64,000 nucleotides of DNA from Seriola aureovittata (GCF_021018895.1 NC_079375.1:11812732-11876731); one strand, 5' to 3'; counted from the stretch's first letter, positions 47,430-60,859 are shown. Translations and numbers: made by a program. The notes: generated by a model not told the origin, from the sequence alone.

Positions 47430-50400
47430 CTGAATGACCAGCCAAGAGATGACATATAAGAGTGACTTGAACATCTCTGTGCAGTCCAAACGTGAGAGTC
47501 AGAATGAGCGCTGTCCATAGGCAGTGTGTCCACTGCCATGCATCGCTGTTTCTGTTGGTGTAAATTTGATAGTTGGAAAAACAAAACTCAAGAACAGTTC
47601 AAAACATCTACAGTGTTGACAAAGTTAGAAACAAAATGTTTATGAATGCCAGTCAACGTGTTGGACAGCCTATTCAGTTTGTCTATGGACCGTTCCTGTT
47701 GTTTATAGACTCCTGCCGTCCTAGCACTGAGGGACACTGCTCCTGAGGGATGACAATCGTGACAGCCACAAGCAAGACGGACAAGGGAGAAATTAATGAG
47801 TCAGAGCATTAAAATAAAAAGTGTAAAATGAAAATCTGCTTGACATTGTCACATCATGCTGCCATACCAGTTCTACCCTTGCTGCTTGCACAGTCCTTAC
47901 TTTGAATCTAATTTTGTCCTCTCCAGCTGCTGCTCCAGGATCACTGTGCTGCGGCGCTCCTCCTGATACTTCTGCTCTGCCTGCAAACACCTCTGGTTCA
48001 TCTCCTTTTCCCTGGAAGATTCAAACAAAAACAAAAATGAGTTTCAATTAAACAAATGCAATTCTTCTTGAATGTAACTGTAGAGGTGGACTAATGACGC
48101 TTTAGATGGACATAAATATGTGAACAAATAAATGTACTTCTATAATTACGTACATGCACAATAATCAAACTGATACATCCAGGTAATTGCCTATATAACT
48201 TTTAAAATTGCTTAATTATGTTATTATCATAATTAATTTAATTTAATTAAACTTAACCTAGAACATTGAGTTTCTTTTAAGTTAGCACTGGGAAGATCTA
48301 ATACTAACTTAACCTGAGGGCTATAAAATAAAACTCTTTGTTGTTTTAGTGCACCCCTCAGTCAGGATTTGACTAAAGTAATAAAATGAACTAAAAACAA
48401 CTATTGCGAAGAACCCCGCAGTACTCAGAGAGCAATAACAATTGTCTATAGCCTTGAAATAGGCGCGTACAATGGGCTACAAATTAACTGAATATTGTGG
48501 TGATATCATGTTGCAACTTTCCCTCATGCCTAATTAGAGGCGCTCATCTTTATGATTGATGCACAAAAGTGTCCAAATTTCCAAATGAAAATAAATTATG
48601 AAAAACGAGATTTCAAAGGTTCAGTTCTCTTTGTGTGAATCATTTACGTAACTGCTGCAAAACAAGGTCATGGGTACTGCCATCTCTGGGACTAGCTGCT
48701 GACATGGCTGATATTTCATTAAATTAACATAAATTCATCTTTAAGTTAGGCAGTCTAACATTGGATAATTGCAGTAACAAGGGTAACAAAACGATCTTCT
48801 AATTGCTTTTGAAGATCATGTTTGACCAGTGCTACTGGCACAAAGTGTCCCTGTGTGTCCCCTGTGTTTGTTGGAATATTTTGTTAAAATCAGTAGAAAT
48901 TGTTTTAAAGTTCCAGATCAGGAGACATTTTTAAGTTTATGTTTCTCCTAGATGTGCATTTCAACAAACACCATGGACCACTGACAGTGAAATAATGGAG
49001 CGCAATAAAAAATGTGTTCAGCAGGAAAACAACTTCATTGACAAAAAAAACAATTTCTGCAGTATATATTACTTTATCTGTAGGATGTTCACCAGCTCGA
49101 GGAGTCTGTCCCTCTCCACACAGAGGATTTTATATTCACTACACTGCGTCATGAGTGCACTCACATCAGCTGAACATTGTGGACAATTTGAAGAACCTGG
49201 AGCCCTGAAAACAAAACATTAAAACATTGTTTATTCATAATGGTAGCTAACTAGATATAACATTGTATCAGGAATGGTATAAACAGAGTAGCTTCATGTC
49301 CACTTACTTGAAGTCCACACTACTTCTCACAGAAGGCAGCAGCAGTTTATGACCAAATTTAGAAACTGAACTGGGAAAAGAAAGTTGACAGCATAATATG
49401 AACAGAAATCCCAGCAGAATATGCCGACAAAGCTGCGAGACATGAAACAAAATCAATAACCTGATTACAGGAAGTCCCCCATTAGCCAGAATATATCATT
49501 AACCCTTATCTTGCCATACAAGATGTCTGACATGCCTGTCACTGTAACAGTTAGCAGAGGAAATTAGTTTAAGATGTAAATACATCATACACCGTCTTAA
49601 TGAATGTCAATAGCTAAATGCATTCAATTAACTAATAATATTCATATTCCAATGACCATTTAAGCATCGTTCCATTAGCATACATACCCTGAAGATGTTA
49701 TTCTCTTGTCAATGTCTCCCTCTTCAGGGGCAAAGCCTGCACTGCAAATTGTTGTCTTGAGGCTGGACTGCACTTCCATGCCCTCTTCCTGTAAAAGTTG
49801 TGAACACACATTTAATGTCTTGCCAAATTTATCTAAGTCAGTATTTTTTAATCTATGAAACAGCACAAAAACACAGGAGTGAATGGTGAAGAATTGGTTG
49901 AAAAGTTTGAATAGACAAATTTTAGGGCAGCTTGCCAAAACGTAAAGTTCAACATGACATTTGCCTTTTTTTTCACCTTAATGGAGAGCTGCTGGATTTC
50001 CTCCTCCAGCTCTTTGATCTTGGCTTCTTTCTCAGCAACCACCTGCTTAAGCTTCTGGATGAGAGTGTTGTGCTCTGAAGGCTCAATGCTCAGCTGGCGT
50101 CTCGAGCTCTGCTGCGTCTCCTTGCTCTGTCCGTTCTGCTGTTTGCTGAGCCGCCTCAGCACCTCCTGCATCTGGGTCTGCTGCTTCTGCCAGAGGAAGA
50201 TGAGATAAGGAGCAGGTATTGTTGAGAAAAACATGGTAAAGCATGGGCTCATCACTTCTTTCTGCATTCTGGGGCTTATTTTGACTTGTAAATATGATGT
50301 GAAATCTGTCATTATTTATTGTTATTTGGTATGTGGAACAAGAGCTGGATTGTTTATTTAATAAACCATTGCACCAAAACCAAATGTATAAAGCATTTCA

Positions 50401-52866
50401 TACCTTTCATGGACCATTTACTTCTAAACTACAAATTGTCAAATGGGCTTTAATCATGTTACACATTCAACCATACTTAATTCATGAACTAAATGTACGC
50501 CTGTTGTTACTTGAAAACCTAAAAACCCCTCTAACTGCAGGAATGCTTATCTTGTCCATGAACCATATGATCCCATGATCATTCAGGCTTATGAACACCG
50601 GCCAAAACCTTATGAATAAACCCCATACTGCACTGTAGTTAATCTGAAGTCATGTCTGGTTTTCTTACTGAAAAGATTATCTACAGTTTTTCATATAATA
50701 ATTGAAAATGTAGTCAAACATACTCTATAAGTCTCAGAACAGCTTCTGTAAAATCATAAAATCAGACACGAGTTTATAAATGTAACCGTAGATATTTTTC
50801 TTTTATCTAAATGCTTACCAGCAAAGCATCCACAAGCTCATCATCATGTTTACCCTTCTCGAGCAGGGTGGAAATCTGGACCTTCAGAGTTTTCACTTCT
50901 GCAGACAGAGATTTGCTCCTGGCTTTAGAGGCTTCCAGCTTTTTCTTCACATCCTCATGGTCTTTCAGGAGGGCCTCGTAGTCCACTGAGATCCTCTATA
51001 CAGTAGTGGAAAGAGAGCAGGGCCTTTAAACATGATAAAATTCATATTTCTACTCATCAAATCCCGTTTGCAAATCTGTTTACACACCTCGAACGCCTCC
51101 CTCTTCTCCTTCTCGATGGTGCGGATGTAGCTGAGGTTCCTGTCTTGGGTGGGGGTTTTCAGAAGGTCCCCCAAGCCAAGAAATTCTTCCTCTGCACTCA
51201 AGACACTTGGCTGTCTCCGCTGAGTTGACTGGTTCAGCTGCTTCTCAAGATCCCGTACCTGATGAAAAATGTCCACTTTTTTGTGAATGTTTTCTACACA
51301 CTTCATTGACTCTGTTATGAACTTAAGTTTGTATTTCTATGAGAAGGACATTATGACTTCATTTCTAGCATACCCTTGTCTGAAGAGCCAGTATCTGCTG
51401 AGAGCGACCTCTAAAGCTCCCTGGGCAGTTTAGTAATTGCTGAAGGTTGACCTCCTCTCCAACCTCACTGATCAACACCTGCAAAAGCAGTAGCAGTTCA
51501 TATTTTCAAACACAGAAGTCACTGTGGATTGATTATATGAATATGCGGTGTCCTTCTTGAGCAGTTAGACATAGGGCAGGCAAAAAAAGATACTACCTTC
51601 TGAGCTACTTTCAACTCCTGTTTGGCGGATTGAACCTGGTTGCGAAACTCAGTTACTTTCAGCTGGGCAGCAGCTAATTTTTCCTGTAGGGATTTCACCA
51701 CCAGATTTTCCTGCTTTGAGAACAAATTATACATGATTCAGATCGAGTTGCCATCGTTACAATTAGGAAGACATAAAATATCCTTTTGGTCCATTTTGAC
51801 TACTACTACTACAAAAATTACCTCACAGTCTTCAGATGACCTCTTATTCTGTGGCTTTGTATCAATCTTTTGCCCAGGTAGAGAGTGCACCAAAGCGGTC
51901 TGAAGCTACAAAAAGGATCATAACATTATAATTATTCATCCATTAATTTATTTCGTCTTCATGTTATTCCACAGATAACATGATAAACAACACTTCATTG
52001 TTTAAAGACTGTAAACAGTTGTGTGCTGAAACAATGAAATTCCATTCAACAATTCAAATTAAATGATAAACCTAACTCAAAACTTTGTTACCTCTTTCTC
52101 AAGCTCTTTTATTCTGTTGCTGTTTTGCTTCGACTTAATCTTTTCTCGCTCAACTTCAGAGGTCAGCTCTCTGTTCTTCTTGGACAGCTCAACAATCTTG
52201 GTGGCTGCTACATCCCCTGCCAAACCCGACGTGCCTACACGGATGGAGTCGATGAGTCATGAAGAAGCCGTGACGCATCTCTAACATCACTGTGGTGAAA
52301 AATATGTGCCAATTATGGTATTATACCTGCTAAGGCCAGTCGTTCCTCTTCTCTTTTCTTCTTAAGGTGTTTAATTTCAAAATCCTTTTCACTCAGAAGT
52401 TTGAAGAGCCGACCATTTTCATCTTGCAGCTCTCTCAGCTGGTCCACCAAATTCTGATTCTCATTCTGCAGAAGTCTATAGGAAGGCAATTAATTGCACG
52501 TTAAGAGCATACTTGTTCTGATTTGTCAACCAAGATTATTCATGTAAAAGATAAATAATTCCAACCTTAAAGATTTTTGTATTTCTACTCTTTATAACTA
52601 AAATGTATCAAAGCAATTGCTCAGGTAAAAAAAAAAAAAAAAACTTCAGTAAACATTTAATTCACTCTTTGTAAGACTCACCTGTCATTTGCAGGCAGGT
52701 TGTCTGCCTGCATGCCTTGTTTTGACAGATCCAGATCATCCTGTGAAACACTGACATTAGGCTTATCTGATTCTTTCTCCTTTTTTCTTTCCAGTTTTCT
52801 TTTCTCCTGTTGTTTCTGTAGCACTTGGAACTGAAGCCGCAAGTCATTCAGCTCATCATGCTCCAT
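47316..52866 (-). CDS. ccdc13: Coiled-coil domain-containing protein 13
   Basis: CCDC13 is a centriolar-satellite coiled-coil protein needed for cilium assembly (family knowledge). Minus-strand coding exons: 52866-52682, 52475-52327, 52234-52092, 51905-51822, 51710-51597, 51478-51374, 51258-51088, 50995-50819, 50186-49977, 49788-49688, 49370-49308, 49204-49073, 48011-47901 and 47429-47316. All but the last join run in matching phase. Signatures shared with human CCDC13 include [16 protein letters not shown] near the start, [48 protein letters not shown] and the end VKHVFLQAL. Almost the whole chain is heptad-like, Glu/Lys/Gln/Leu-rich. The exon before the last is uncertain because 48011-47901 ends in phase 2, so at least one exon lies between. 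Confidence 0.93.
47901..48011 (-). CDS. ccdc13: ccdc13 coding exon 13
   Basis: Contains [18 protein letters not shown], a clear match to human LQEERHRTVVLEQHLE. Acceptor cttccag, donor gtaagg, phase 2 out. Confidence 0.93.
49073..49204 (-). CDS. ccdc13: ccdc13 coding exon 12
   Basis: Contains [20 protein letters not shown], aligned with human EVERDRLTEFVTVLQ. The donor gtaata is weak but is the only one that keeps the frame. Confidence 0.88.
49308..49370 (-). CDS. ccdc13: ccdc13 coding exon 11
   Basis: A 63-nt exon, [20 protein letters not shown], with acceptor tttcccag and donor gtaagt. Phases 2-2 fit both neighbours. Confidence 0.85.
49688..49788 (-). CDS. ccdc13: ccdc13 coding exon 10
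   Basis: Starts [18 protein letters not shown] after ttttacag and ends in phase 2 (split Gly) before gtatgt. A less conserved linker. Confidence 0.85.
49977..50186 (-). CDS. ccdc13: ccdc13 coding exon 9
   Basis: 70 codons, [17 protein letters not shown] to [10 protein letters not shown], a long heptad-rich coiled coil. Acceptor ctctggcag, donor gtgaaa, phase 0-0. Confidence 0.93.
50819..50995 (-). CDS. ccdc13: ccdc13 coding exon 8
   Basis: 59 codons ending [16 protein letters not shown] before gtaagc. The motif is almost identical to human LVEKGRHDDELIDALM. Confidence 0.95.
51088..51258 (-). CDS. ccdc13: ccdc13 coding exon 7
   Basis: 57 codons, [16 protein letters not shown] to [10 protein letters not shown], phase 0-0. 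Matches the human VRELEKQLGQ and SLEREKQE region. Confidence 0.93.
51374..51478 (-). CDS. ccdc13: ccdc13 coding exon 6
   Basis: 35 codons with [16 protein letters not shown] and [10 protein letters not shown], matching the human GRAQQILALQSK region. Phase 0-0. Confidence 0.93.
51597..51710 (-). CDS. ccdc13: ccdc13 coding exon 5
   Basis: 38 codons, [18 protein letters not shown] to ELKVAQK. Contains [17 protein letters not shown], strongly conserved with human. Phase 0-0. Confidence 0.94.
51822..51905 (-). CDS. ccdc13: ccdc13 coding exon 4
   Basis: 28 codons, [17 protein letters not shown] to SSEDCE, phase 0 on both sides. A polar linker between coiled coils. Confidence 0.88.
52092..52234 (-). 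CDS. ccdc13: ccdc13 coding exon 3
   Basis: Starts [20 protein letters not shown] after a gtgtag acceptor and ends KELEKE before gtaaca, phase 0. Confidence 0.93.
52327..52475 (-). CDS. ccdc13: ccdc13 coding exon 2
   Basis: Coiled coil with [20 protein letters not shown] and [10 protein letters not shown], close to the human protein. Phase 2 in, phase 1 out, donor gtataa. Confidence 0.93.
52682..52866 (-). CDS. ccdc13: ccdc13 first coding exon
   Basis: ATG at 52866-52864, three bases past a catag acceptor, so the exon also carries the end of the leader. Encodes [20 protein letters not shown], a basic coiled coil and a Ser/Asp-rich part. Donor gtgagt, phase 2. Confidence 0.93.
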
Positions 52867-53138
52867 GATCTATGATATATATCACAATGAGAAAATAATC
52901 AACTAATACAGCAAAGGTGGAAAATGACAGTGGAAATCAATACATATCATATAGTACCTAAAGTTAAGTGACAGTTTTCACTTGAACGGTTTTACCTGAA
53001 CAACAATAACCATTATATTTACCAAATTGGCCATTATAGCTCAATCGTTTATGATATTCTTCTAGGAGGCCATATACAAATACATGGTTAATAAATATCC
53101 TAAATATGTGTTCATCCATGTCAAATTGGCAGCAATCA

Positions 53139-53185
53139 CGGATTTCCCCAAGGGGATAAATAAAGTATCTATCTATCAATCTAAG
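53139..53185 (-). repeat. LINE-tail-like repeat
   Basis: On the minus strand it reads gatagatactttatttatcc, then a short palindrome ccccttgggg and aaat. This tail is frequent at 3' ends of teleost non-LTR elements. A second copy lies at 61319-61375 on the plus strand. Confidence 0.6.
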
Positions 53186-53508
53186 TAAAATGTCAGTGTC
53201 CTCCCTCTTGTTGTGTACAGAGACATTACTATAAAGCATGCGGTTGTTATTGCTGAGCCATTTGCTAGCCTAAATTTGGCAAATCATGAGCCTAAATCGA
53301 ATGAAACTGACTCTAGTGCTCTTAGCAAAACACCAGTATTTGCTAGGCAGATTGTCAAGCAATTAGCAAGATAAGGTTGATGTTTATGGTAATGTGAGTG
53401 ATATACATCGGGCTGCTCTCTCAGAACTTTAACTCTAGTCTTCAGTCCCATACAAAGTTAAGGTTTTATATTATTATGGTTTTATAAAAGAAAGAGAAAA
53501 TAGCTCAC

Positions 53509-53755
53509 CTGTCATTTATCCAAGTAAGGTCCCTGTAAGCGAACAGGAAGATGTTTTGCACCGAGTCGCGACGCTCCTGTATCCACAGCAACGGCCTTCC
53601 AGAGGCTCAGAACAAGATCTCGCGGGAGCAACAATATAGTCATCAGTGACCGGGATGTTTTGAGTGTTAACTTGCCTCGGTATGTACCGCATGAGAGGAT
53701 ACACCAAACAGGATATTCCGGCACAGAGTGTCGGTAAAACAATAAGCTTCATGAT
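53509..53755 (-). other. ccdc13: ccdc13 5' leader exon (inferred)
   Basis: A donor (gacag|gtgagc, exon edge 53509) can splice to the acceptor just before the ccdc13 start codon at 52869. The upper edge is unknown. The exon holds an open frame of 78 codons (53752-53516) beginning MKLIVLPTLCAGISC, whose stop lies 7 nt before the donor. Confidence 0.45.
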
Positions 53756-56700
53756 GTATCAAAATATTACGCAGCAGGCTGCATACAGCTGGTAACGTAT
53801 GTAATCAAGAAGGTTTTACTTTCCTTACTGTGACAACTATTTTGATGCTACGTGTGTATTTTTATAGTACAACAAAACTCTACCGAATCCTGTGTTGTCA
53901 TGAGAGTAGCAGGAGACGATAGACGTATTTAAATCAAAATGCAAAACATTTATTAGTGCAGCAGCCAATATGTCCAACTTTCGCAGGCTAACAAGCACTG
54001 CTCCTCTGTGTGACTTAGGTTCATACGGAGGGGCCCGAAGCTTCCAAGCGGTGTCTTCGTCATTCTTCGGCTTATAAGTTGCAATTCGGCATGTACTGCA
54101 AGTGGTGAGGGCAGCCTGCAGGGTGTCAGCTGGTAACAGCAGAGTCAAGTCGCGTTTGTACAGATCGCTACATACTGTATGTATGGGTTTGTAGTATTGA
54201 ATGGTGGCAGCAGCGGGTCACACACACAACGATGGTAAGGCCCGAGGGGAAAACATGTCAGTCAGTGCACAAGTCAAGCTAGACTTTGTCACACAGTATT
54301 CAACACTATATAATGCTCTTATTTATATAGCAGAGAATTAGTTTGGTAACATATGAAAGTAGGTGGATGTGGTTAATTTAGAGGCGGTGGGGATAAGGGG
54401 AAGGTGTCTCATGGATGTGTTATGCGTTATAATCATACATGGGATGTTTGCAATGAGTTTACAAAATGTTACAATAGCACCATCTACTGTGATGCAAAGT
54501 AAATAGCTTTATTTTGTAAATGATTCTCCCCAATAGGCCTGTGTATGCTGCACATCATAACACTCCACAATTCCTTTTATAAAATCAGTGATAATGTTTT
54601 AATCTCAGTCAGCAGTGTCTCCAGATGAAATTACATTTATTACACCGAAGAAGTCTTTAGAAAGTGGAATATATAAAAGTCATATTATGGATTAATTTAA
54701 TTTATTCAGCAAAAGATATCAACATCTTAAATATAGTTTAGTTAAAAATTTCATAAATGTGTTCGGTTTGGACCAGTAGGCCAATTTCTTTTCAATATGC
54801 AACATTTTTACATTCAGCCTCTTTCTGTCTAATTGAAAGTAAGGGCCCTACGAAAAAAGACATGACTGTGTTGACAAATATGGATCCCACTTTAATGGCT
54901 TTAACATAGTCTGAGTTAATCCATTAGGCTGCTTGCTCCTTGCCATGTGACCATTTCCTCCTGTGACACCCTGTGCTGCATGACAGTATTTGTTTTGGCC
55001 TATCCCTGCTTCCTTCTTTTCAGGTTCTTCCTGGTTGCCTGGCCCTTTTGGCCCTTTTCATCTCATTGGCTTCACCTGTTTGAAGCCTATATAAGCTGAG
55101 TCATTTCAAGATGGCACCCTCTCTCTCAGACCTCTTAGAAGGCTGGTGCCGTCTAGGCCCCCAACTTGGTTTGGTTTTGGATTGTGTTTAGTTAAGGCCT
55201 CAATTCATGTTGCAGGTAGTTTAGTAGTTTGAATGTAATATTGAATTACATTAAATGTAATTTAGTAGTACAAACTAGGTCCACTTTCAGCAGCTACAAC
55301 AGTAACATGCTGCTTACACACTGATGCGTCAGTGTTAATCATTTAATGATGTCATATATAACTATGTACCAGATTTTAGATTAAATATTTTAACTAAACT
55401 TTGCTGTTAATACTAATGTACTTATACTAAAGTAGGACCTCATATTCTTGTAATGGAGTATTTTTACATTGCTATATTGTGACTTTAACTTAAGTAAAGG
55501 ATCTGCATACAACACTTGCCCTTTCATGATTACACACTGCATCCAATCACTGTAATGAATGATTAATAATTCACAATGAATGACAAGTGACGAGAGCTGT
55601 AGGATTAGCATCACACACATTTGGATTTACTAAACAAGTGTGGCATATGTACTCATGTGGCACACAGTGTAACCTGATGCATGGCAGTTGCGTCATATTG
55701 ATTGGATCTCAGGTAGTTTCATTGTGTTCTCTATTGTGAGTAATTCTCAGTATCACAGGAACTGAAGAGTCACAATGACACAGCTCTTTCCAGCATTTGC
55801 TTTTGGAACAATATACAACCTTTAAAGCATAAAACACTGATTAGTTGCAGAGAACACAGCAGTTTTATTTGATAGGAGTGGAAGAGTAATTTTCAAAAAT
55901 ATGCAATAGTTTTATTGTTTTGAATTTGTTTGGACATATCCTAGAGCTCAATGAAGTGAACAGTAAAAATTTTCCATTTTGTTATTTGGCAGCTTGTTAG
56001 TTAAAACCAACTAAAACTAATTAAGCCTGGAATAAATCATGCTGTCACAAATCTTGTAATGTTCAGTTTTTGTTTCAACTATTATGAAAACTTTTGTTAA
56101 TGGCCATTGTGGGGGCATTAATTCATGGTGCTGTTGAATTGCACTGTGTTATACTGATAGGTGTTCTTATAATGTATAATAGTGTATATGCTCGCTGCAT
56201 TTGATTTACCTGTGGTAGGTGTGCTTGATAAGATGGCAGTTGAGTGTATAATGGTATACTGTATGGTACAAAACACCAAGCAAACTTTGAGAGGTTCAAA
56301 AATGAACACACTACAAAATAGTTAGAATTACAAGACTGGTCAATTTTATTTCGAGAGGAAAAAAAAAAACATTCAATAACATCTTCTGTATTTGCACACA
56401 ATATTCATATGATGATATACTATAGATTACTGCACAGTCTGTACAGGTGAAGGTGTCAGTTGGTTTATATGTCTCGTGAGGGCTTGTGAAGCTGCTCTAT
56501 TGAAATATTGGACCCCCTTGTGTCAAAAAAAAAAAAAAGACATTTTGTGGAAAGCGTACCAAATTAAAATAATCCATTTTAATTCTACAAGAGATCTTTA
56601 TAGTTTCGGTCAAGAAATATGAATAGTCCTTTTTTCCATTTCCTATTTTCATGTCATGATTTTAAAATGTTGTTTTATGGAATGATGCTGTTGTGAGTCA

Positions 56701-56840
56701 AAAACCTCTTGTGTTCTAGTTGTTTAAACAATGTGGGAGCTTAGGTTTCGTCTGTTAGTCAAGTGTTGTCAAAGCCTTCCTCAAGATGCCCAAAATGCAC
56801 TGGGATGCCCATTAAAAAAGTGGGCTAAGGTGCAAGCATT
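53756..56840. other. Intergenic DNA between ccdc13 and higd1a
   Basis: About 3 kb. The first 500 bases have more CpG than the rest and probably hold the ccdc13 promoter. A TATATAAG box lies at 55088-55095 within a possibly retroelement-derived stretch. The rest is AT-rich with no supported gene. Confidence 0.5.
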
Positions 56841-57388
56841 TTTTTATTTGGCAAAAAGTTCCTAAATTAGTACATAAAACAATATAGCTGGTACGAGACA
56901 ATAAAATACAGACAGAGGAAGAAAACTGTTGGGCTACCTGCCAATTGTGGGTGTCTTTAAATCCAGACTTTGCCTAGTCATACTGTTTTCAAATGATACT
57001 GTGTGCTACATTTCGAGGCTCGCCATGTTTCACTCACTCATCATTCAAATAAGAGGCTCTAAAAACTCTGCAATCAGTAATGCCATCTGTCTACACAGAT
57101 ATCAAACCAGCTGCGTTTATAACCGCAAACACAAGGAGTGTAACCAGTGTTAAAACAGCTGAGATCAATATAACTCCTTCTCAATACAGAAGTGACAACT
57201 TGACCCTCTGGTATACCACTTAGAAGATGTCAAGTGTGATCAATAAGTTACGGGTATTTACAGTAGAGGGGAGCTGCTAGAGTGATGCGTGCATATAAAA
57301 GTTGACACATCAGTAAAAATAAACACTCTACACACCTTAATATGAGGTAATATTAAGGGACATAAAATACCATGGTAAGAGGTGGTGT

Positions 57389-58083
<695 letters not shown>

Positions 58084-58571
58084 CCTGACTAAAAAGGAGA
58101 GGGGAGACTGGTATTAGTTTAAGTTGGATGTTATAACCAAAACATAGCATGCTAGCTCATTCAGGTGGGATGTGGGTGGGATTGAATCCTCCCTGTAAAC
58201 CTAAATTTCAGTTGTGGGGTTGTACCCTGCTAAGGTACTAATGAATACTGTTTAAATTCGTACCTCAGGTTGGTTTGTAACTCGCTGTTCAGAGCTAATG
58301 TTAACATGAACTGCTCAGAGGTTACGCATGAAGGACAGAGGGGAGACACATCTTTTTATAGGCCTAAATAACTCTGCACACCCTGCATTTTTTAAGACAT
58401 ATCGGACATTGTGCAATTATGATAAAAAATTACAATCGCTTTAAGTGGCTTAGATTTTGGTCAAAGGCCATGTTACAGGGAATGAGCGAAAACAAAACAA
58501 CCCAGAGCGAGGATTAACGGCAGATAAAACTTCAACTTCGCCATAGTAGATTAGACTCACTTGATTCTTAC

Positions 58572-58650
58572 CTGTTTAAGAAGTGTCTCTTGAATCGTCT
58601 GTAAAGAATTATTTTATGAGTCTTCGGAGCCACAGATCCCTCGTACTCTG
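58572..58650 (-). other. higd1a: higd1a 5' UTR exon (inferred)
   Basis: Minus-strand donor aaacag|gtaaga at 58572/58571 can splice to the acceptor before the start codon. The upper edge is not visible; a TGACGTCA-like CRE half-site (tctgacgtcag) lies just upstream at about 58700-58710. Confidence 0.5.
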
Positions 58651-60859
58651 GAGGAAGTAATTTGCCGGCTACGTGATGTAACTACCATCGCACGCAGTTC
58701 TGACGTCAGCAGTTTCTCACGAGTGTGCTGCGTTAAAGTTACAAGAGAAAATGGTAAATAGTGTCTGTGCCTTGAAAATTGTGTTGTTTTAAATGAACGC
58801 TTGCCAGTGTATGAATTTAGGTAACACAAATTAGTCTGTGCTAAAAAAGACCCTCAAATAAGTAGGAAAAAAAATAAAATTTGTACCTATGGCAGCGTCC
58901 TTCAATATAGTACAAAGCAATGACTTTTGGGCGCTGTCTGTTGGATGTGGTTGTTGAAAGAGCTCTTAGCCCTATAAGAAGTCCTAGGTGGTGACGGAGA
59001 GCTATGTATTAATCAAGATGGTAAAGCATGACATCACATAATCTTACTCTAGGCAGCATAACATACTCTTTCATCGTTACAGTGCAACAATTTGATGTTG
59101 TAATAAATCCGAGAAGTCCTGAACGCAGCATCAATGGTAGACTCTACTTGTATAATCGAAGATTGTGAAACGATTGACATAGTACTCCCGGCTCACTGGG
59201 CATGTTGTCTGTTTCGCAACGAAACGAAAACTGAATTATTCATTATGTCAGATGACTTTCAGTGTCATAATCAGTTTAAGTTTAAAGTATTAATTTTACT
59301 AATCTGGAAACAAGGGAAACTAACAACTATTAAATGGTTAATGTTAAGCAACCCAGTTATTCTCAAGAAATTGAACTGCCTCTTTCACTTCAACGCTATT
59401 GCCCACGTAATAGTTTAAACATCTTACTGTAGAATGCCACAATATGAGTTACCGGTATTTAAACAAAGTTGGAAGTAGTTGGAGGTGAATCATCTTGCTT
59501 CACGTGTTAATCTCTGAGATGATGTAACAGTGGCCTCATGTCAAGAGGCACGTTTCTACAACGTGCTGCATCTAATTCAGATCATGTTAAATAAATATTA
59601 AATATATTAAATATTACAGTACTTGTAATAATAATACGAGGGCCAATGACTCGGATTATTATTAGTGGGTCGTAAACACATGTTTACACCCACTCTTAAA
59701 TGAGTTTGTGTAATACTTTTAGCAATGATTTTAGAATTAATATTTGTATAAGAAAATGCTTATTCTTTATTACTGTAATTATAATATTTTTTTTGGCTAA
59801 TAATAATAATTATATTAGTGTTATTATTATTAGTCGTAGAAATATTGTTGTAAAATAATTAGGAATTATCATCAATAATAGACTAATCAATCAGGTCCTA
59901 ACAATATTAGTTGTAGTGCCCTGGTACTATCATTAACAGTATTGACATTCATTGTCTGTGTGTATATTGACACATTCTTGTTTACACAAACTCGTCCTTA
60001 AAACGACTTTTAATTCTGCCCTGAATCACTTACACTACAAGAGAGTTTTGTTGTCATAGAAATATTTGTGACGCTAATTAGAAGTACAAATTTTGCATGA
60101 TTCATGATTAGTTGTACTTCTTGCAAATAATTCTACTTAAGCCTGATGTGATCAACTCAAACAAGCGTGGCCACTTTAATTCTAAGGATTTGTTTGTTTA
60201 CAATGACAACTTTTCACATTTTTGTGAGAGCGTCTGCCTTGTGTTCATCCCTTTTCATATAAAAGTCTATGGTTCATCCCTCAAAACATCAACATAGCTT
60301 TGACGCTCTAATGAGCCTGTAGTATTTCCTTTATGTAATTATGGACTATTAGTGACCACCCTCTAACATAACATAATTAAAAATACACATTTTTTAAGAA
60401 TTTATTTTGTTGTTTGTTGTATAGTGTAGTGTCATACCTTATACAGTACTGTACTATACTAGTCTCTGTTAACCTGGTAAAGTCAATATTGTTACTAACT
60501 AATATACATTTTTTCTAATAACTTTTACTTATTTTATTGCACAATTTCACTTTGCCTTGTGTACTGACAAAAAATATTACTGAAATTCAAAGAACTTTTT
60601 AAATGGAAACTCAAAAGAAGAAACATCTCCATCCAGTGGTGAATATGTTAATCACCACTCAGAAAAGATGGTACCTGTAAAGATGCCAAAGTGCAAGTGT
60701 AGACTACCCAGCAAAAAGGGTAACCCTTGGGGAATGTTCACTAAAGGTTCTCTAAAGGTTACACCTGCAAACTTTACTTACCTAACAGCTGTTTGTGTAT
60801 TAAATTCACAAACAAATATTAACAGTAACATTTGAAACCTTTCTCTGTCTCTCTCTCCC

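Noticed and set aside
58741..58800. ATG followed at once by gtaaat, as a possible first exon on the plus strand opposite higd1a
   Set aside because: The donor is weak and no plus-strand exon continues it; it ends after a few codons if unspliced.
59134..59418. 94-codon plus-strand frame
   Set aside because: Considered as a possible missing ACKR2 piece, but it has no seven-helix or chemokine-receptor motifs and no conserved Cys pattern.
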